Shown here one piece after another: positions 9,421 through 18,555 of a stretch of DNA of 64,000 nt. Numbering within the stretch: position 1 is the stretch's first letter; every line of letters begins with the position of its first letter. This stretch comes from Pseudobdellovibrionaceae bacterium (GTDB taxonomy: Bacteria; Bdellovibrionota; Bdellovibrionia; Bdellovibrionales; UBA1609). Made by a program: the position numbers and the translations under genes. The stretch is from assembly GCA_023898385.1 (NCBI GenBank), contig CP060220.1:1-64000 (forward strand), given 5' to 3'. Below the pieces are notes generated by a model. That model had not been told where the DNA came from. It ran no database searches and saw only the letters and a list, made by a program, of their open reading frames with translations.

Positions 9421-10296
9421 TTGAGTTTGCCGCCAGAGATACTGAAGAAAGTTAAACTCCTTGAGCTGGCCACCCGCAAATTAGTTAACAACCGTTTTGC
9501 CGGGGACTACCATTCGGCCTTCAAGGGTCAGGGTATGACCTTTGCGGAGTTTCGTGAGTATGTGCCTGGTGACGACATTCGGGCCATCTCGTGGCCCCTC
9601 ACGGCCCGAACTGGTAAACCATATATAAAAATCTTCGATGAAGAACGGGAAAATTGCCTCATGTTGGCCGTGGATGTGAGCGGCTCTTCTGATTTTGGGA
9701 CCGGTGAGTATTTCAAAGGCGACGTGATGGCGCATATTGCGGCGCTTTTGAGTTTTAGTGCTGTACGCAACAATGACCCCACAGGTTTGGTTCTTTTTTC
9801 TGATCAGGTGGAGCACTATGTGCCCCCCAAAAAAGGCCGTGGTCATGTTTTGCGAATTTTACGAGATCTGTATTATTTTAAGCCAAAATCCCGCGGCACC
9901 CGCGTGGCTTCAGCGCTAGAGTTTTTGCAGGGCGTTTTGAAAAAACGCAGTCATGTTTTTATCATAAGTGATTTCTTGGACCAGGGCTTTGACCAGGCAT
10001 TGCGGATGATGGGAAAACGCCACGATACAGTGGCTGTGGTGGTGCAGGATCAGGCTGAAGTTGAAATTCCTAATTTAGGTCTGATTGATTTGCAGGATCC
10101 TGAGACAGGTGAAGTGGTTACAGTGGATACGGGCTCTAGGGCTTTTCGCCGAGATTATTCAGAGTACAAAAGAAAAGAACGAGCTGCTACAGAAGAAGAG
10201 CTCAAGCGCGCTCAAGTGGATCGAATTGATATTAAGAGCAATGAAGATTTTGTAGATCCGTTAATTGTTTTTTTCAAGAAGCGGGCTCGGCGATGA
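9421..10296 (+). CDS. DUF58 domain protein (VWA-like partner of MoxR)
   Basis: 291 residues. The diagnostic DUF58 segment YVPGDDIRAISWPLTARTG is at about 45-63, followed by a VWA-like fold with DVSGSS. DUF58 proteins are almost always encoded next to moxR and are thought to be its partners. TTG start one base after the moxR stop, with GAGGT upstream. Confidence 0.93.
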   Translation: MSLPPEILKKVKLLELATRKLVNNRFAGDYHSAFKGQGMTFAEFREYVPGDDIRAISWPLTARTGKPYIKIFDEERENCLMLAVDVSGSSDFGTGEYFKGDVMAHIAALLSFSAVRNNDPTGLVLFSDQVEHYVPPKKGRGHVLRILRDLYYFKPKSRGTRVASALEFLQGVLKKRSHVFIISDFLDQGFDQALRMMGKRHDTVAVVVQDQAEVEIPNLGLIDLQDPETGEVVTVDTGSRAFRRDYSEYKRKERAATEEELKRAQVDRIDIKSNEDFVDPLIVFFKKRARR

Positions 10297-11249
10297 GTGA
10301 ATCTAAAGAACCTTCAAATTCAAACCCGCAGCCCTCCGAAGTTGTAAATTCGGGTGCTTCATTGCCTCAGTGGAGCTGTGATCTCCAGGCTCTCGCCGAT
10401 GGGCCGGCATTAGATGCGTGGCAAGTGGGGGATAAATACAACTTAGTGTGTAAGGGTGACGTGCTTGAGGTGGGGCTAAAGCCCACTGCGCAGATCATGT
10501 TCAAAGAGAAAAATGATGAATACATATTGCGTATCCTCAACGTGCAGCAGTCGGATCAGCAACAAGCGACATTTGTTGTGACCGGCTACAAGCCTGGCGA
10601 GTATTCACAAAAGTCTTTTGAGATTGGTGATGGATCTGCACGAGTTGAAGTGAAAGATTTATCGTGGACGGTAACTTCAGTCATTGAGGGGCAGATGGCG
10701 CAGCCGTATCCTTCGGCGCCACCAAGGCCATTGGGTTTTCCCGTGTGGGTGTGGACGAGTTTGGGTGTTTTTGCGGTGGTCATTTTGGCTAGCGTGGTCC
10801 GTGCAGTCATTAAATATTTTGAGCGAAAACGCTTGTACGAACGAATGGCGAAACAACGTACTGCTTTAGGCCCCTACAACCAGTTAAACAAAGATTTGCG
10901 AATTCTACTGCGCAAATACACGGGCAAACGAGTGACAGCCGAGGAAGAAAATTTACTGGCACGAAACTATCTTCGCGATCTAGAAAGAGAATTTAAGATG
11001 TATCTGGTTCGACAGCTCTTAGTGCCAGCAACAGAGTGGAACATACGATTAACGATGAAAGAGATTAAATCTCGCCACCGTAAAATATATAAAGACCAGG
11101 GGCCCCAAATAGAGCGGCTTTTGCGGGAGTTTAGCAAGGCCTCTAAAAATGTCGAGCGCATTCAAATTGTGGATTGTGAGCAGCTTGCCAATATGGTTCG
11201 GCATACGGCTGCGAGAATCCATTTACAGACGAGAGTGAAGCCCGTATGA
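10293..11249 (+). CDS. single-pass membrane protein of the Bat operon, unknown function
   Basis: 318 residues. The N-terminal half (about 1-145) is strand-rich and has no signal peptide. One membrane segment follows at about 149-172 (WVWTSLGVFAVVILASVV), then a basic helical cytoplasmic region of about 140 residues. I do not recognise a family with confidence. Its place between DUF58 and BatA matches that of DUF4381-type proteins in other Bat operons. It overlaps both neighbours by 4 bases. Confidence 0.75.
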   Translation: MSESKEPSNSNPQPSEVVNSGASLPQWSCDLQALADGPALDAWQVGDKYNLVCKGDVLEVGLKPTAQIMFKEKNDEYILRILNVQQSDQQQATFVVTGYKPGEYSQKSFEIGDGSARVEVKDLSWTVTSVIEGQMAQPYPSAPPRPLGFPVWVWTSLGVFAVVILASVVRAVIKYFERKRLYERMAKQRTALGPYNQLNKDLRILLRKYTGKRVTAEEENLLARNYLRDLEREFKMYLVRQLLVPATEWNIRLTMKEIKSRHRKIYKDQGPQIERLLREFSKASKNVERIQIVDCEQLANMVRHTAARIHLQTRVKPV

Positions 11250-12250
11250 CCGTATGGAACACTCCTTGGGCTTTTTTAGTGTTGATTCCCGTTTTGTTGG
11301 TGGTGGCTTATCTGGCCTACCGAAAGGGCCGGCGTCGAGGCGCCATGCAATTCAGTGCAGTGGGTGTTTTTAAAAATGTGCCCAAAACCCTTAGAGGACT
11401 TTTAGCGCCCATACCGACGGCGTTTAAAGTTATCGCACTTGTTTTGGCAGTCATTGCATTGGCGCGGCCACAAAGGTCAGACACAAAAATACGGCGCAAT
11501 GTTGAGGGAATTGACATCGTGCTCGCCCTTGACGTGTCAGACAGTATGTTGATTGAAGACATGCAGCCGGCAAATCGGCTTGAGTCCTCCAAGAAAACAA
11601 TCAAAGAATTTGTTGAGAAGCGAGTGTCGGATAGGGTCGGGTTAGTCGTATTTTCGGGTGAGTCCTACACGCGTGTTCCATTAACCTTAGATTATGAGCT
11701 TTTTCAAAAGAGTTTGTCAGAAGTACAGACCTCAAGAAACATCAAAATGGGTACGGCTATCGGAGTGGCCCTCGCCAATGCCGTGGGGCGACTGAAGGAT
11801 TCGACGGCGAAAAGTCGCGTTGTGATATTTCTCACTGACGGAGAAAATAACAGTGGCACTATTGACCCGATGACGGCCATTGAAATTGCCAAAGGCTATG
11901 GTGTTCGTGTTTACAGTATTGGTATGGGAGTCGATGGAGAAGCCAGGTTGCCCATTTACATCCAGCGCGGACGCGACAAAATAAAGCAGTATCGGCCAAT
12001 TCACAGCAAAGTGAACGAAGAGCTGTTGCAGAAAATGGCGGCTGAAACCGGTGGTAAGTACTTTCGAGCCACCACGTCACAAGCTTTGGACGAAGTTTTC
12101 AAAGAAATCAATCAACTTGAAACCACAAAAATTGAAGTGAATAGTTTTACTAAATACACAGAGTTGTTTCCTCATTATTTATGGTGGGCAGTGGTCTTTT
12201 ACCTAATGGCATTTGGATTGGCCCGCACTTGGCTGAGGAGGAATCCGTAG
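11246..12250 (+). CDS. batA: BatA-type von Willebrand A membrane protein
   Basis: 334 residues. Two N-terminal membrane segments, a VWA domain (about 85-290) with the MIDAS motif LALDVSDSM and the later LTDGEN, and a C-terminal membrane segment (about 307-328) fit BatA. Bat proteins are linked to aerotolerance and envelope stress in Bacteroides and Leptospira. It overlaps the previous gene by 4 bases and abuts batB. Confidence 0.92.
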   Translation: MTVWNTPWAFLVLIPVLLVVAYLAYRKGRRRGAMQFSAVGVFKNVPKTLRGLLAPIPTAFKVIALVLAVIALARPQRSDTKIRRNVEGIDIVLALDVSDSMLIEDMQPANRLESSKKTIKEFVEKRVSDRVGLVVFSGESYTRVPLTLDYELFQKSLSEVQTSRNIKMGTAIGVALANAVGRLKDSTAKSRVVIFLTDGENNSGTIDPMTAIEIAKGYGVRVYSIGMGVDGEARLPIYIQRGRDKIKQYRPIHSKVNEELLQKMAAETGGKYFRATTSQALDEVFKEINQLETTKIEVNSFTKYTELFPHYLWWAVVFYLMAFGLARTWLRRNP

Positions 12251-13315
12251 ATGATCTATCGGTTTGCTGACCCCAATATTCTAAAATGGCTTTGGTTGGT
12301 GCCGGTCATAGTGATTTTGGCCTATTTGTTACAGCGATGGCAGCAAAAGAAATTTCAAAGAGTCATTGGTGGTAAGTTGTCTGGTTTTTTGCTGTCGTCG
12401 GTTTCACAAAATAAACGTCGAATAAAGCTTATCCTGGAATCTATTGTTGTGGTGCTTTTTATATTGGCCCTTGCCAGGCCTCAGTCAGGGGAGCGCACCC
12501 AAAAAATTCAGAGCCAAGGTGTAGAGTTGATGCTTCTCGTGGATGTTTCAGAAAGTATGTTGGCGGAAGATGTGAAGCCCAGTCGTATGGATTTGGCAAA
12601 AACCGAATTGGTGCGACTTTCTGACTCGGGTGGCGGCGACCGCATGGGAGTGATTGCCTTTGCGGGTTCGGCTATTTTGTTGTCGCCGGTGACGCCTGAC
12701 AAATCGGCCATCAATATGTATTTAGATTCTCTCGGCACAAACTCCGTGTCTACACAGGGAACGAGTTTTAAAGAAGCGCTGCAAGCGGCTAGCGACGCAT
12801 TTAAGCGCGGGGGCATTGAGGAAGATGAAAAATCAGTGGTGACGCAAGCTGTAGTGATGGTGTCTGATGGAGAAAATCACGATCCCGGAGCCATAGAGAT
12901 TGCGGAAAAAATGGCCAGCGAAGGCGTACATATTTTCACTCTTGCAGTGGGGACCGAAAAGGGCGGAGCCATTCCCCTTCGGCAACATGGCCAACTTAAA
13001 GGCTATAAAAAGGATTCGTCGGGCCAGGTGGTCATGACACAAACTTCAGGTGAGGCACTAAAGGCCATTGCGCAAGCCGGAAAAGGTAGTTTTTATCACT
13101 TAACATTTGGTGGAAACGCCATATCCAATCTGAGACGGGACCTGGACCAGTTAGAAAAAAGCGAATTTGATAGTGCTGAAGTCTCGCAATATGATGAAAA
13201 CTATCAATGGCCCCTTGGGCTTGCCATTGTGTTGGCGCTCATTGAATTGCTCTTGGGCGAGCGACGACCCGAGGGTCGAATTTGGAAAGGCCGATTTGAG
13301 GTAACAGTTTCATGA
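12251..13315 (+). CDS. batB: BatB-type von Willebrand A membrane protein
   Basis: 354 residues, a paralogue of the preceding gene with the same membrane-VWA-membrane plan. MIDAS: LLVDVSESM; second loop: MVSDGENHDPG. The pair probably forms a membrane complex acted on by MoxR. It overlaps batC by 4 bases. Confidence 0.92.
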   Translation: MIYRFADPNILKWLWLVPVIVILAYLLQRWQQKKFQRVIGGKLSGFLLSSVSQNKRRIKLILESIVVVLFILALARPQSGERTQKIQSQGVELMLLVDVSESMLAEDVKPSRMDLAKTELVRLSDSGGGDRMGVIAFAGSAILLSPVTPDKSAINMYLDSLGTNSVSTQGTSFKEALQAASDAFKRGGIEEDEKSVVTQAVVMVSDGENHDPGAIEIAEKMASEGVHIFTLAVGTEKGGAIPLRQHGQLKGYKKDSSGQVVMTQTSGEALKAIAQAGKGSFYHLTFGGNAISNLRRDLDQLEKSEFDSAEVSQYDENYQWPLGLAIVLALIELLLGERRPEGRIWKGRFEVTVS

Positions 13316-14253
13316 GTGCCTTGTTGAAATATCTATTCGGTTTGACGTTGATCTTCGCGGTGGTTCCGGCGAGTGCCTATGATTTAAGAGTTGTACCAGA
13401 GAACAATCGGGCCCTCGTGGATTTGATGAAAGCGATTCTGGTAAAGAACGCTGAGCTTTCAATAAAACAAATGCTTGGCGAGGAAGCTGGGTTAAGTCGT
13501 GAAAATTTATTGAAGGTGATAGAGCAACTTAAGAAAGTAAAGCAAGAGGTTCAGAGCAAGCAACTGCAAAAAGACGCTGATGGTGAGAAAGATGCGTCCT
13601 CTGATCAAGTTCAACTGATTGATGGATTGATAGAGCAGTATGAAAACCTGCTTGAATCTGAACAATGGAATGCCGAAATCTACGCCGCCGACGCCCATAA
13701 AAGACTTATTGAGGCGTTAATGTACGAGCCATTTATGCCACTGCTGCATTTCAATTTGGCGCAAGTCTATTCGGTGAATGGTGAAAGTGAAAAGGCATTA
13801 AATGAGTACAACACGGTCATAAATGACCCCCAAACAAAACTAGAGTTAAAGTTTTTAGCCCGGTTCAATGCCGGCAATGAGGCCAGTCGGGCTGGTAAAA
13901 TAGACCTTGCGCTTGAACATTTTCAGGCAGCGCTTGCGATTAACCCTGAGTCAATCGAGGTGAAGACCAATATTGAACTCCTGTGGCGGCAAAATCAAGG
14001 CGGCGGTGGTGGCGGTGGTAAGTCCAAAGAGGGGGAAGGTGATGGAGAAGGCGAAGGTTCTGAAAATAAAGAACCTGACGAAAATACTCAATACACAAAT
14101 CAACCCCAACAAAATCGTCCGTTTAACAGTAAAGAATTAACAAAAAACGACGTGCGAAAAATTTTGGATGAACTTCTAGATCAGGAACAAGAAATTAGAG
14201 CCAAAGAATACGACAAACAACCAAAGGAGAGACCTCGTGGCAAAGATTGGTAG
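13312..14253 (+). CDS. batC: BatC-like TPR protein
   Basis: 313 residues. A signal peptide (MSALLKYLFGLTLIFAVVPASA), a helical region, TPR-like repeats at about 140-225 (FNLAQVYSVNGESEKALNEY and NAGNEASRAGKIDLALEHF), a Gly-rich acidic linker (GGGGGGGKSKEGEGDGEGEG) and a charged C-terminus. This matches BatC, a periplasmic TPR scaffold between BatB and BatD. It overlaps the next gene by 17 bases. Confidence 0.88.
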   Translation: MSALLKYLFGLTLIFAVVPASAYDLRVVPENNRALVDLMKAILVKNAELSIKQMLGEEAGLSRENLLKVIEQLKKVKQEVQSKQLQKDADGEKDASSDQVQLIDGLIEQYENLLESEQWNAEIYAADAHKRLIEALMYEPFMPLLHFNLAQVYSVNGESEKALNEYNTVINDPQTKLELKFLARFNAGNEASRAGKIDLALEHFQAALAINPESIEVKTNIELLWRQNQGGGGGGGKSKEGEGDGEGEGSENKEPDENTQYTNQPQQNRPFNSKELTKNDVRKILDELLDQEQEIRAKEYDKQPKERPRGKDW

Positions 14254-16132
14254 AAGCCTATTGGGTGTATTGGTTTTTGTGTGGAGTGTTGTTGCCTTTG
14301 CCGATGTAAAGGTGACGGCCGAGCTGGATCGCCAAAAGGTGAACCAGGGTGAGACTTTTAATTACATCATCACTGTTGAATCCACTGACAGCGTTTCTGT
14401 CGGTGAACCCAGGTTGCCCAGTCTAACCGGAGTGAGTTTGCTAGATGCCTCTAAGTCATCAAGTAGTTCCACAAGTTTCATTAATGGTAAGTTCGAGTAT
14501 TTGCAGACCTTACGCTATGTCTATGTGTTGCAAGCCGAGCAAGTGGGCAAACACCAAATCGGCACCACAGAAGTTGTGGTCGATAGCAAAAGTTACCTGA
14601 CCGCAGCTGTAAATGTAGAAGTGGTGGCTGGTGGTGCACCGGCGCCCCCGATTGCCGGTGGTGGCGGGGCACCTCAGTCCTTTGACCCCTTTGCCGACGA
14701 TATCTTTGATCAGTTACTCCAACGCGGCAACCCTCCCGGAGGTTTTAAGACCCAGCCGGTCAATCCCAATGAAGCATTTTTTATTCAAGTGGATGTGGAT
14801 AAATCGAAGGTTTACGAAGGAGAACAGGTCACAGCGTCTTGGTATCTTTATACCAGAGGTAACGTGTTGACCATCGATACGCTGAAGTATCCCAGTCTCA
14901 ATGGATTTTGGAAAGAAGACATCGAAGTGGCCACAAGACTCGATTTTACAAATGAAATGTATGATGGCGTGGTTTATAGAAAAGCGTTGCTGGCTTCTTA
15001 TGCCCTGTTCCCGATTAAGTCTGGTCAGGGCATGATTGACCCCTACAAGGCCAGATGCCAAGTGATCACGCCTTCAAATTTTGGATTGAGGCGCGCTAAT
15101 TATTATACAAAAAGCAGCAAGCCGGTGAAAGTTGAGATTTTGCCCTTACCCAAAGAGGGGCAGCCTGCGGATTTTACCGGTGCTGTCGGACAGTTTGAAG
15201 TCACAGCAAAGTTAGATAGTGAGGTCGCAAAGGTCGATCAGCCTGTGACTCTGTTGGTTCGTTTTGATGGCAAGGGCAATGCGAAGTTGATTGATTTGCC
15301 CACCATTGATTTTCCTTCACACTTTGAAGTCTATGACACGCAAAAAGAAAGTCATTTTGAAAAAGATGGGTCGAGCCATAAAGAATTTAAAGTGCTGTTG
15401 ATTCCGAGGCAGCAGGGAGATTATGAAATCCCGTCGTTTAGTGTGAGCTTTTTTGATCCAGACAGAGAGAGTTACTACACGAAGACCATACCGAGCCTAC
15501 CGATAAAGGTCGCGCCCGGTGATGGAACTAAGGCCATTTCAGACGCGCCCCTTGCCGAGACCGGAGCTGGCGAAAAATTGCCAGCCATTGTGGAGCCGCC
15601 ATTGAGTCTTGCGTGGTCCAGTGGGCCACTACTAACAAAAACTCAGCGGGCCACGCTATGGAGTGCTGTTTTTTCTTTTATTCTCTTGTTCTTGGGTTGG
15701 CAAAGTCGCATGGAGTTAGGTTGGGGTCGTAAGCGCCAAGATTTAGAACAGCTTTTAAGACTGCGTCTGAAAGTGGTGCATCAACACCTAGACAAAGGTG
15801 ATTGGCGTCAGGTGGGTGTGAGTGTAATGAACACAATGTATATGGTGTTGGGCGAAGTCTCTGGGGAAAAGGGCGCCAGTGAAGAAATCGAAAAAATGTT
15901 TTTAAAAGCCCCGCCCAGTGTTAGGCGTGAAGTGGCCGAGCCTTTACAGAAACTCATGCAGTCCTTTGAAGTGCTGGCCTTTGCTCCTGAGTCTGTCGTG
16001 GGGCCGTTAAAAGATCCTAAAAAACTTAAAGATTTGGTGCAAGCCGTAGACAAGGTCTTATTTAAGGCCGTACGCTTAGGTGTAGGTACGGAGGAGATGG
16101 ATTCTTCCGCCAAATCGGAGAAAAATGTTTAG
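14237..16132 (+). CDS. batD: BatD-like oxygen-tolerance protein
   Basis: 631 residues. Signal peptide (about 1-22), a long strand-rich periplasmic region beginning DVKVTAELDRQKVNQGETF as in BatD, one membrane segment at about 470-488 and a helical cytoplasmic tail. GTG start with AAGGAGAG upstream, inside the end of batC. The fold and its place after batC support the call. Confidence 0.9.
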   Translation: MAKIGRSLLGVLVFVWSVVAFADVKVTAELDRQKVNQGETFNYIITVESTDSVSVGEPRLPSLTGVSLLDASKSSSSSTSFINGKFEYLQTLRYVYVLQAEQVGKHQIGTTEVVVDSKSYLTAAVNVEVVAGGAPAPPIAGGGGAPQSFDPFADDIFDQLLQRGNPPGGFKTQPVNPNEAFFIQVDVDKSKVYEGEQVTASWYLYTRGNVLTIDTLKYPSLNGFWKEDIEVATRLDFTNEMYDGVVYRKALLASYALFPIKSGQGMIDPYKARCQVITPSNFGLRRANYYTKSSKPVKVEILPLPKEGQPADFTGAVGQFEVTAKLDSEVAKVDQPVTLLVRFDGKGNAKLIDLPTIDFPSHFEVYDTQKESHFEKDGSSHKEFKVLLIPRQQGDYEIPSFSVSFFDPDRESYYTKTIPSLPIKVAPGDGTKAISDAPLAETGAGEKLPAIVEPPLSLAWSSGPLLTKTQRATLWSAVFSFILLFLGWQSRMELGWGRKRQDLEQLLRLRLKVVHQHLDKGDWRQVGVSVMNTMYMVLGEVSGEKGASEEIEKMFLKAPPSVRREVAEPLQKLMQSFEVLAFAPESVVGPLKDPKKLKDLVQAVDKVLFKAVRLGVGTEEMDSSAKSEKNV

Positions 16133-18425
16133 ATCATTTGCTTGCGTCATTTTTTTTATTTTATCGGTGGCGGAGGCACAGCCTCATAAAGTGACCCTCA
16201 CTGAGGCCGATCAGTGGCCGCAGCCACGATGGATGCACGACGGAAGCTCCAGTGTGACGGGGCCCGTGCGCATTCTATATTTGGCAAAAAAAGCAGAATC
16301 AGAAGAGAAATTCAAAACCTGTCTGAGCCAACTCAGCAAAGCAGAAAAACGATTTCAAAATATCCAACCCTGGATAGCTCATCTGCGCCTTCAGTGTGGT
16401 CGCCTAGAAGTAAAGAAAGACTCCGAATCTTTGCGGAATCTTTGGGAAACCACAGAGTGGGTCCGGCAAAATCCGCAGTGGCTGACGGGCAGCCCTTACA
16501 GTGCCTCTTTAAGAGAAGAGTATTTAGAGGGGTTAATGAGCGTGGCCGAGGGATATGCGCAGTCTACACCCGAACGCGCGTGGACGGCAGTGGAGAATTT
16601 ATTGGCATTATTCGAATTCCTCAGCACCAGCGAAAAGGCAAAGATACTGAAGCTTGCTGGAGATGTGGCCCAACAATTGAAAAATCCAAGGGGCGCATTG
16701 GCCTACTACCAACGCAGTTTAGATCAAGAGTATGAAACGGCTCTGGCTGTGAAAGTTCAAAGCCTGCGAAAAAAATTGTTGATCCCAGAGGTGCCATCTT
16801 CGAGCGACGGCCAGCCTTCAATGACTGCAGACGCTTCGACACCAGCAGAAAAAGAATTGGCCCAACTATTAGAGCGAATGAAAAAATGGGGCCGCAAAGG
16901 TGATCATGTCGCTGCTATTGTTGATGGCGTTCGGTTGTTACGTCAATACCCGGCCAGCCCCCAAGCTGAAATCGCATCCAATCAAGTGTCTGAAAGCCTG
17001 AAAGTCGTAGTAAAAGGTGGGGCGCAAAGCAAGATCGAGAAAGTTTTAAGAGAATTAAAAAAGTGTGACGGTGACAATCTCAATCGCTGGGCTTTAAGAC
17101 TGTTTGCACAACGTGAGTATGAGTTGGCTGAAAAACTAGCAGAGGCCAGTGCTGAAAAACTAGAGACAGCCGGCCAAGGCGCCAGAACATTGTTGTTGAT
17201 TGCCAAAGGATTTGTAACAGAAGGCGAGTACAATCAGGCCATAAAAATTTACACAAGAATAAGCGACAACTACCCCGGCAAAGATTGGGCGCATGAAGCT
17301 CGTTACCGCCTAGGATTGGTGAAGTTTCGCCAACAAAAATATGACGAAGCCAAGCCGTTGTTTGAAGGCTATTTGGCAAATCCCAATCGCGAAGAATTTC
17401 GCTTGAGTGCAATGCATTGGCTCTGGCGATCAGAATTAGAACTGAAATCTGAAAAAGCAGCCACGGTGGCACAGCAGTTGGTGAAAGAGTATCCGCTCAC
17501 CTATTATGGATTGCGGGCTCGTGCCGAACTCAATGGGGGACAGCTGGAGTGGTCTGATGAGACTCACGCTCCACTCAAAGCCGAGATGTGGCTCACAGAC
17601 AGTGAGCAACAAAGCTTTGATCGGTTTAAGCTTTTGCTGCAAGCCGGATGGCTAAAGGCCGCGCAGACCGAGCTCAGAAGTTTGCCAGATCCTTTGTCTG
17701 CTGAAGAAAGGCTTTTACGGGCTCGATTATTTGCCGCATCCATGGACTATTTCACAGCCATTCAGTGGACGCAGAAAAGTTGGGAAGACAATCCTGGGTT
17801 GAGGGTGAAGCGATTTTTACCGCTGGTGTTTCCAAAGGAGTTTTCAAATCTCGTAGAAACTCAATCTGAAAAATACGAAGTGGAGCCACTGCTTGTATAC
17901 GGTTTGATAAAACAAGAAAGTTCGTTTCGCACCAACGCGATAAGCCCTGCGCGGGCCATGGGATTAATGCAGCTCATGCCGGGCACAGCGCGTGATGTGG
18001 CTCGTTACAATCGTACGGGGTCTGTGCAGTTGCCAGATGACATGTTCGATCCTGAAAAAAACGTGTATTTCGGGACAAGTTATTTAAAGCGCATGATTCG
18101 GGCCTTTGATGGACATGTTCCGTTGGCTTTGGCCGCCTACAATGTGGGCATTGGAAACATGCGACGGTTTTTACGGGGCCGGGATGAACTGTCAGAGCTA
18201 GGTAAAAAACAAACCTCTCACTACCTGCACGAAGTGTGGGTGGATGAGTTGCCTTGGGAAGAAACCAGTTTTTATGTGAAGGCCATCATGCGAAACTTGC
18301 TTGTCTACAGAATGCTTGAGCAAAACAGCGTGGGTCTTGCCGATCCTCTTTGGGCACCCGTGGTGATGCAGACTCCCCTTGAGGCCTCACACCCCAATGA
18401 TGCAAAGCCAAAACCTGGCCCTTGA
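16125..18425 (+). CDS. slt: Slt70-like soluble lytic transglycosylase
   Basis: 766 residues. Signal peptide MFRSFACVIFFILSVAEA, a long helical/TPR-like superhelix (about 30-570), and a C-terminal SLT domain with catalytic Glu in GLIKQESSF, AMGLMQLMPGTA and LALAAYNVG. The enzyme cleaves peptidoglycan between MurNAc and GlcNAc with 1,6-anhydro product. Its 8-base overlap with batD makes it part of the Bat transcription unit, tying cell-wall turnover to this envelope machine. Confidence 0.93.
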   Translation: MFRSFACVIFFILSVAEAQPHKVTLTEADQWPQPRWMHDGSSSVTGPVRILYLAKKAESEEKFKTCLSQLSKAEKRFQNIQPWIAHLRLQCGRLEVKKDSESLRNLWETTEWVRQNPQWLTGSPYSASLREEYLEGLMSVAEGYAQSTPERAWTAVENLLALFEFLSTSEKAKILKLAGDVAQQLKNPRGALAYYQRSLDQEYETALAVKVQSLRKKLLIPEVPSSSDGQPSMTADASTPAEKELAQLLERMKKWGRKGDHVAAIVDGVRLLRQYPASPQAEIASNQVSESLKVVVKGGAQSKIEKVLRELKKCDGDNLNRWALRLFAQREYELAEKLAEASAEKLETAGQGARTLLLIAKGFVTEGEYNQAIKIYTRISDNYPGKDWAHEARYRLGLVKFRQQKYDEAKPLFEGYLANPNREEFRLSAMHWLWRSELELKSEKAATVAQQLVKEYPLTYYGLRARAELNGGQLEWSDETHAPLKAEMWLTDSEQQSFDRFKLLLQAGWLKAAQTELRSLPDPLSAEERLLRARLFAASMDYFTAIQWTQKSWEDNPGLRVKRFLPLVFPKEFSNLVETQSEKYEVEPLLVYGLIKQESSFRTNAISPARAMGLMQLMPGTARDVARYNRTGSVQLPDDMFDPEKNVYFGTSYLKRMIRAFDGHVPLALAAYNVGIGNMRRFLRGRDELSELGKKQTSHYLHEVWVDELPWEETSFYVKAIMRNLLVYRMLEQNSVGLADPLWAPVVMQTPLEASHPNDAKPKPGP

Positions 18426-18555
18426 TCGGTCGAGCCCCCCGTCCTCAGCCCTATTGCCTTGCGGCATGATTGCTCTAGATTATGGGGTAGGTTAGGATGA
18501 AGTTTGAGAGTATCACAGCTTATTTGGGATCTTTCAAAAGATTGGGGTTAGTTTA

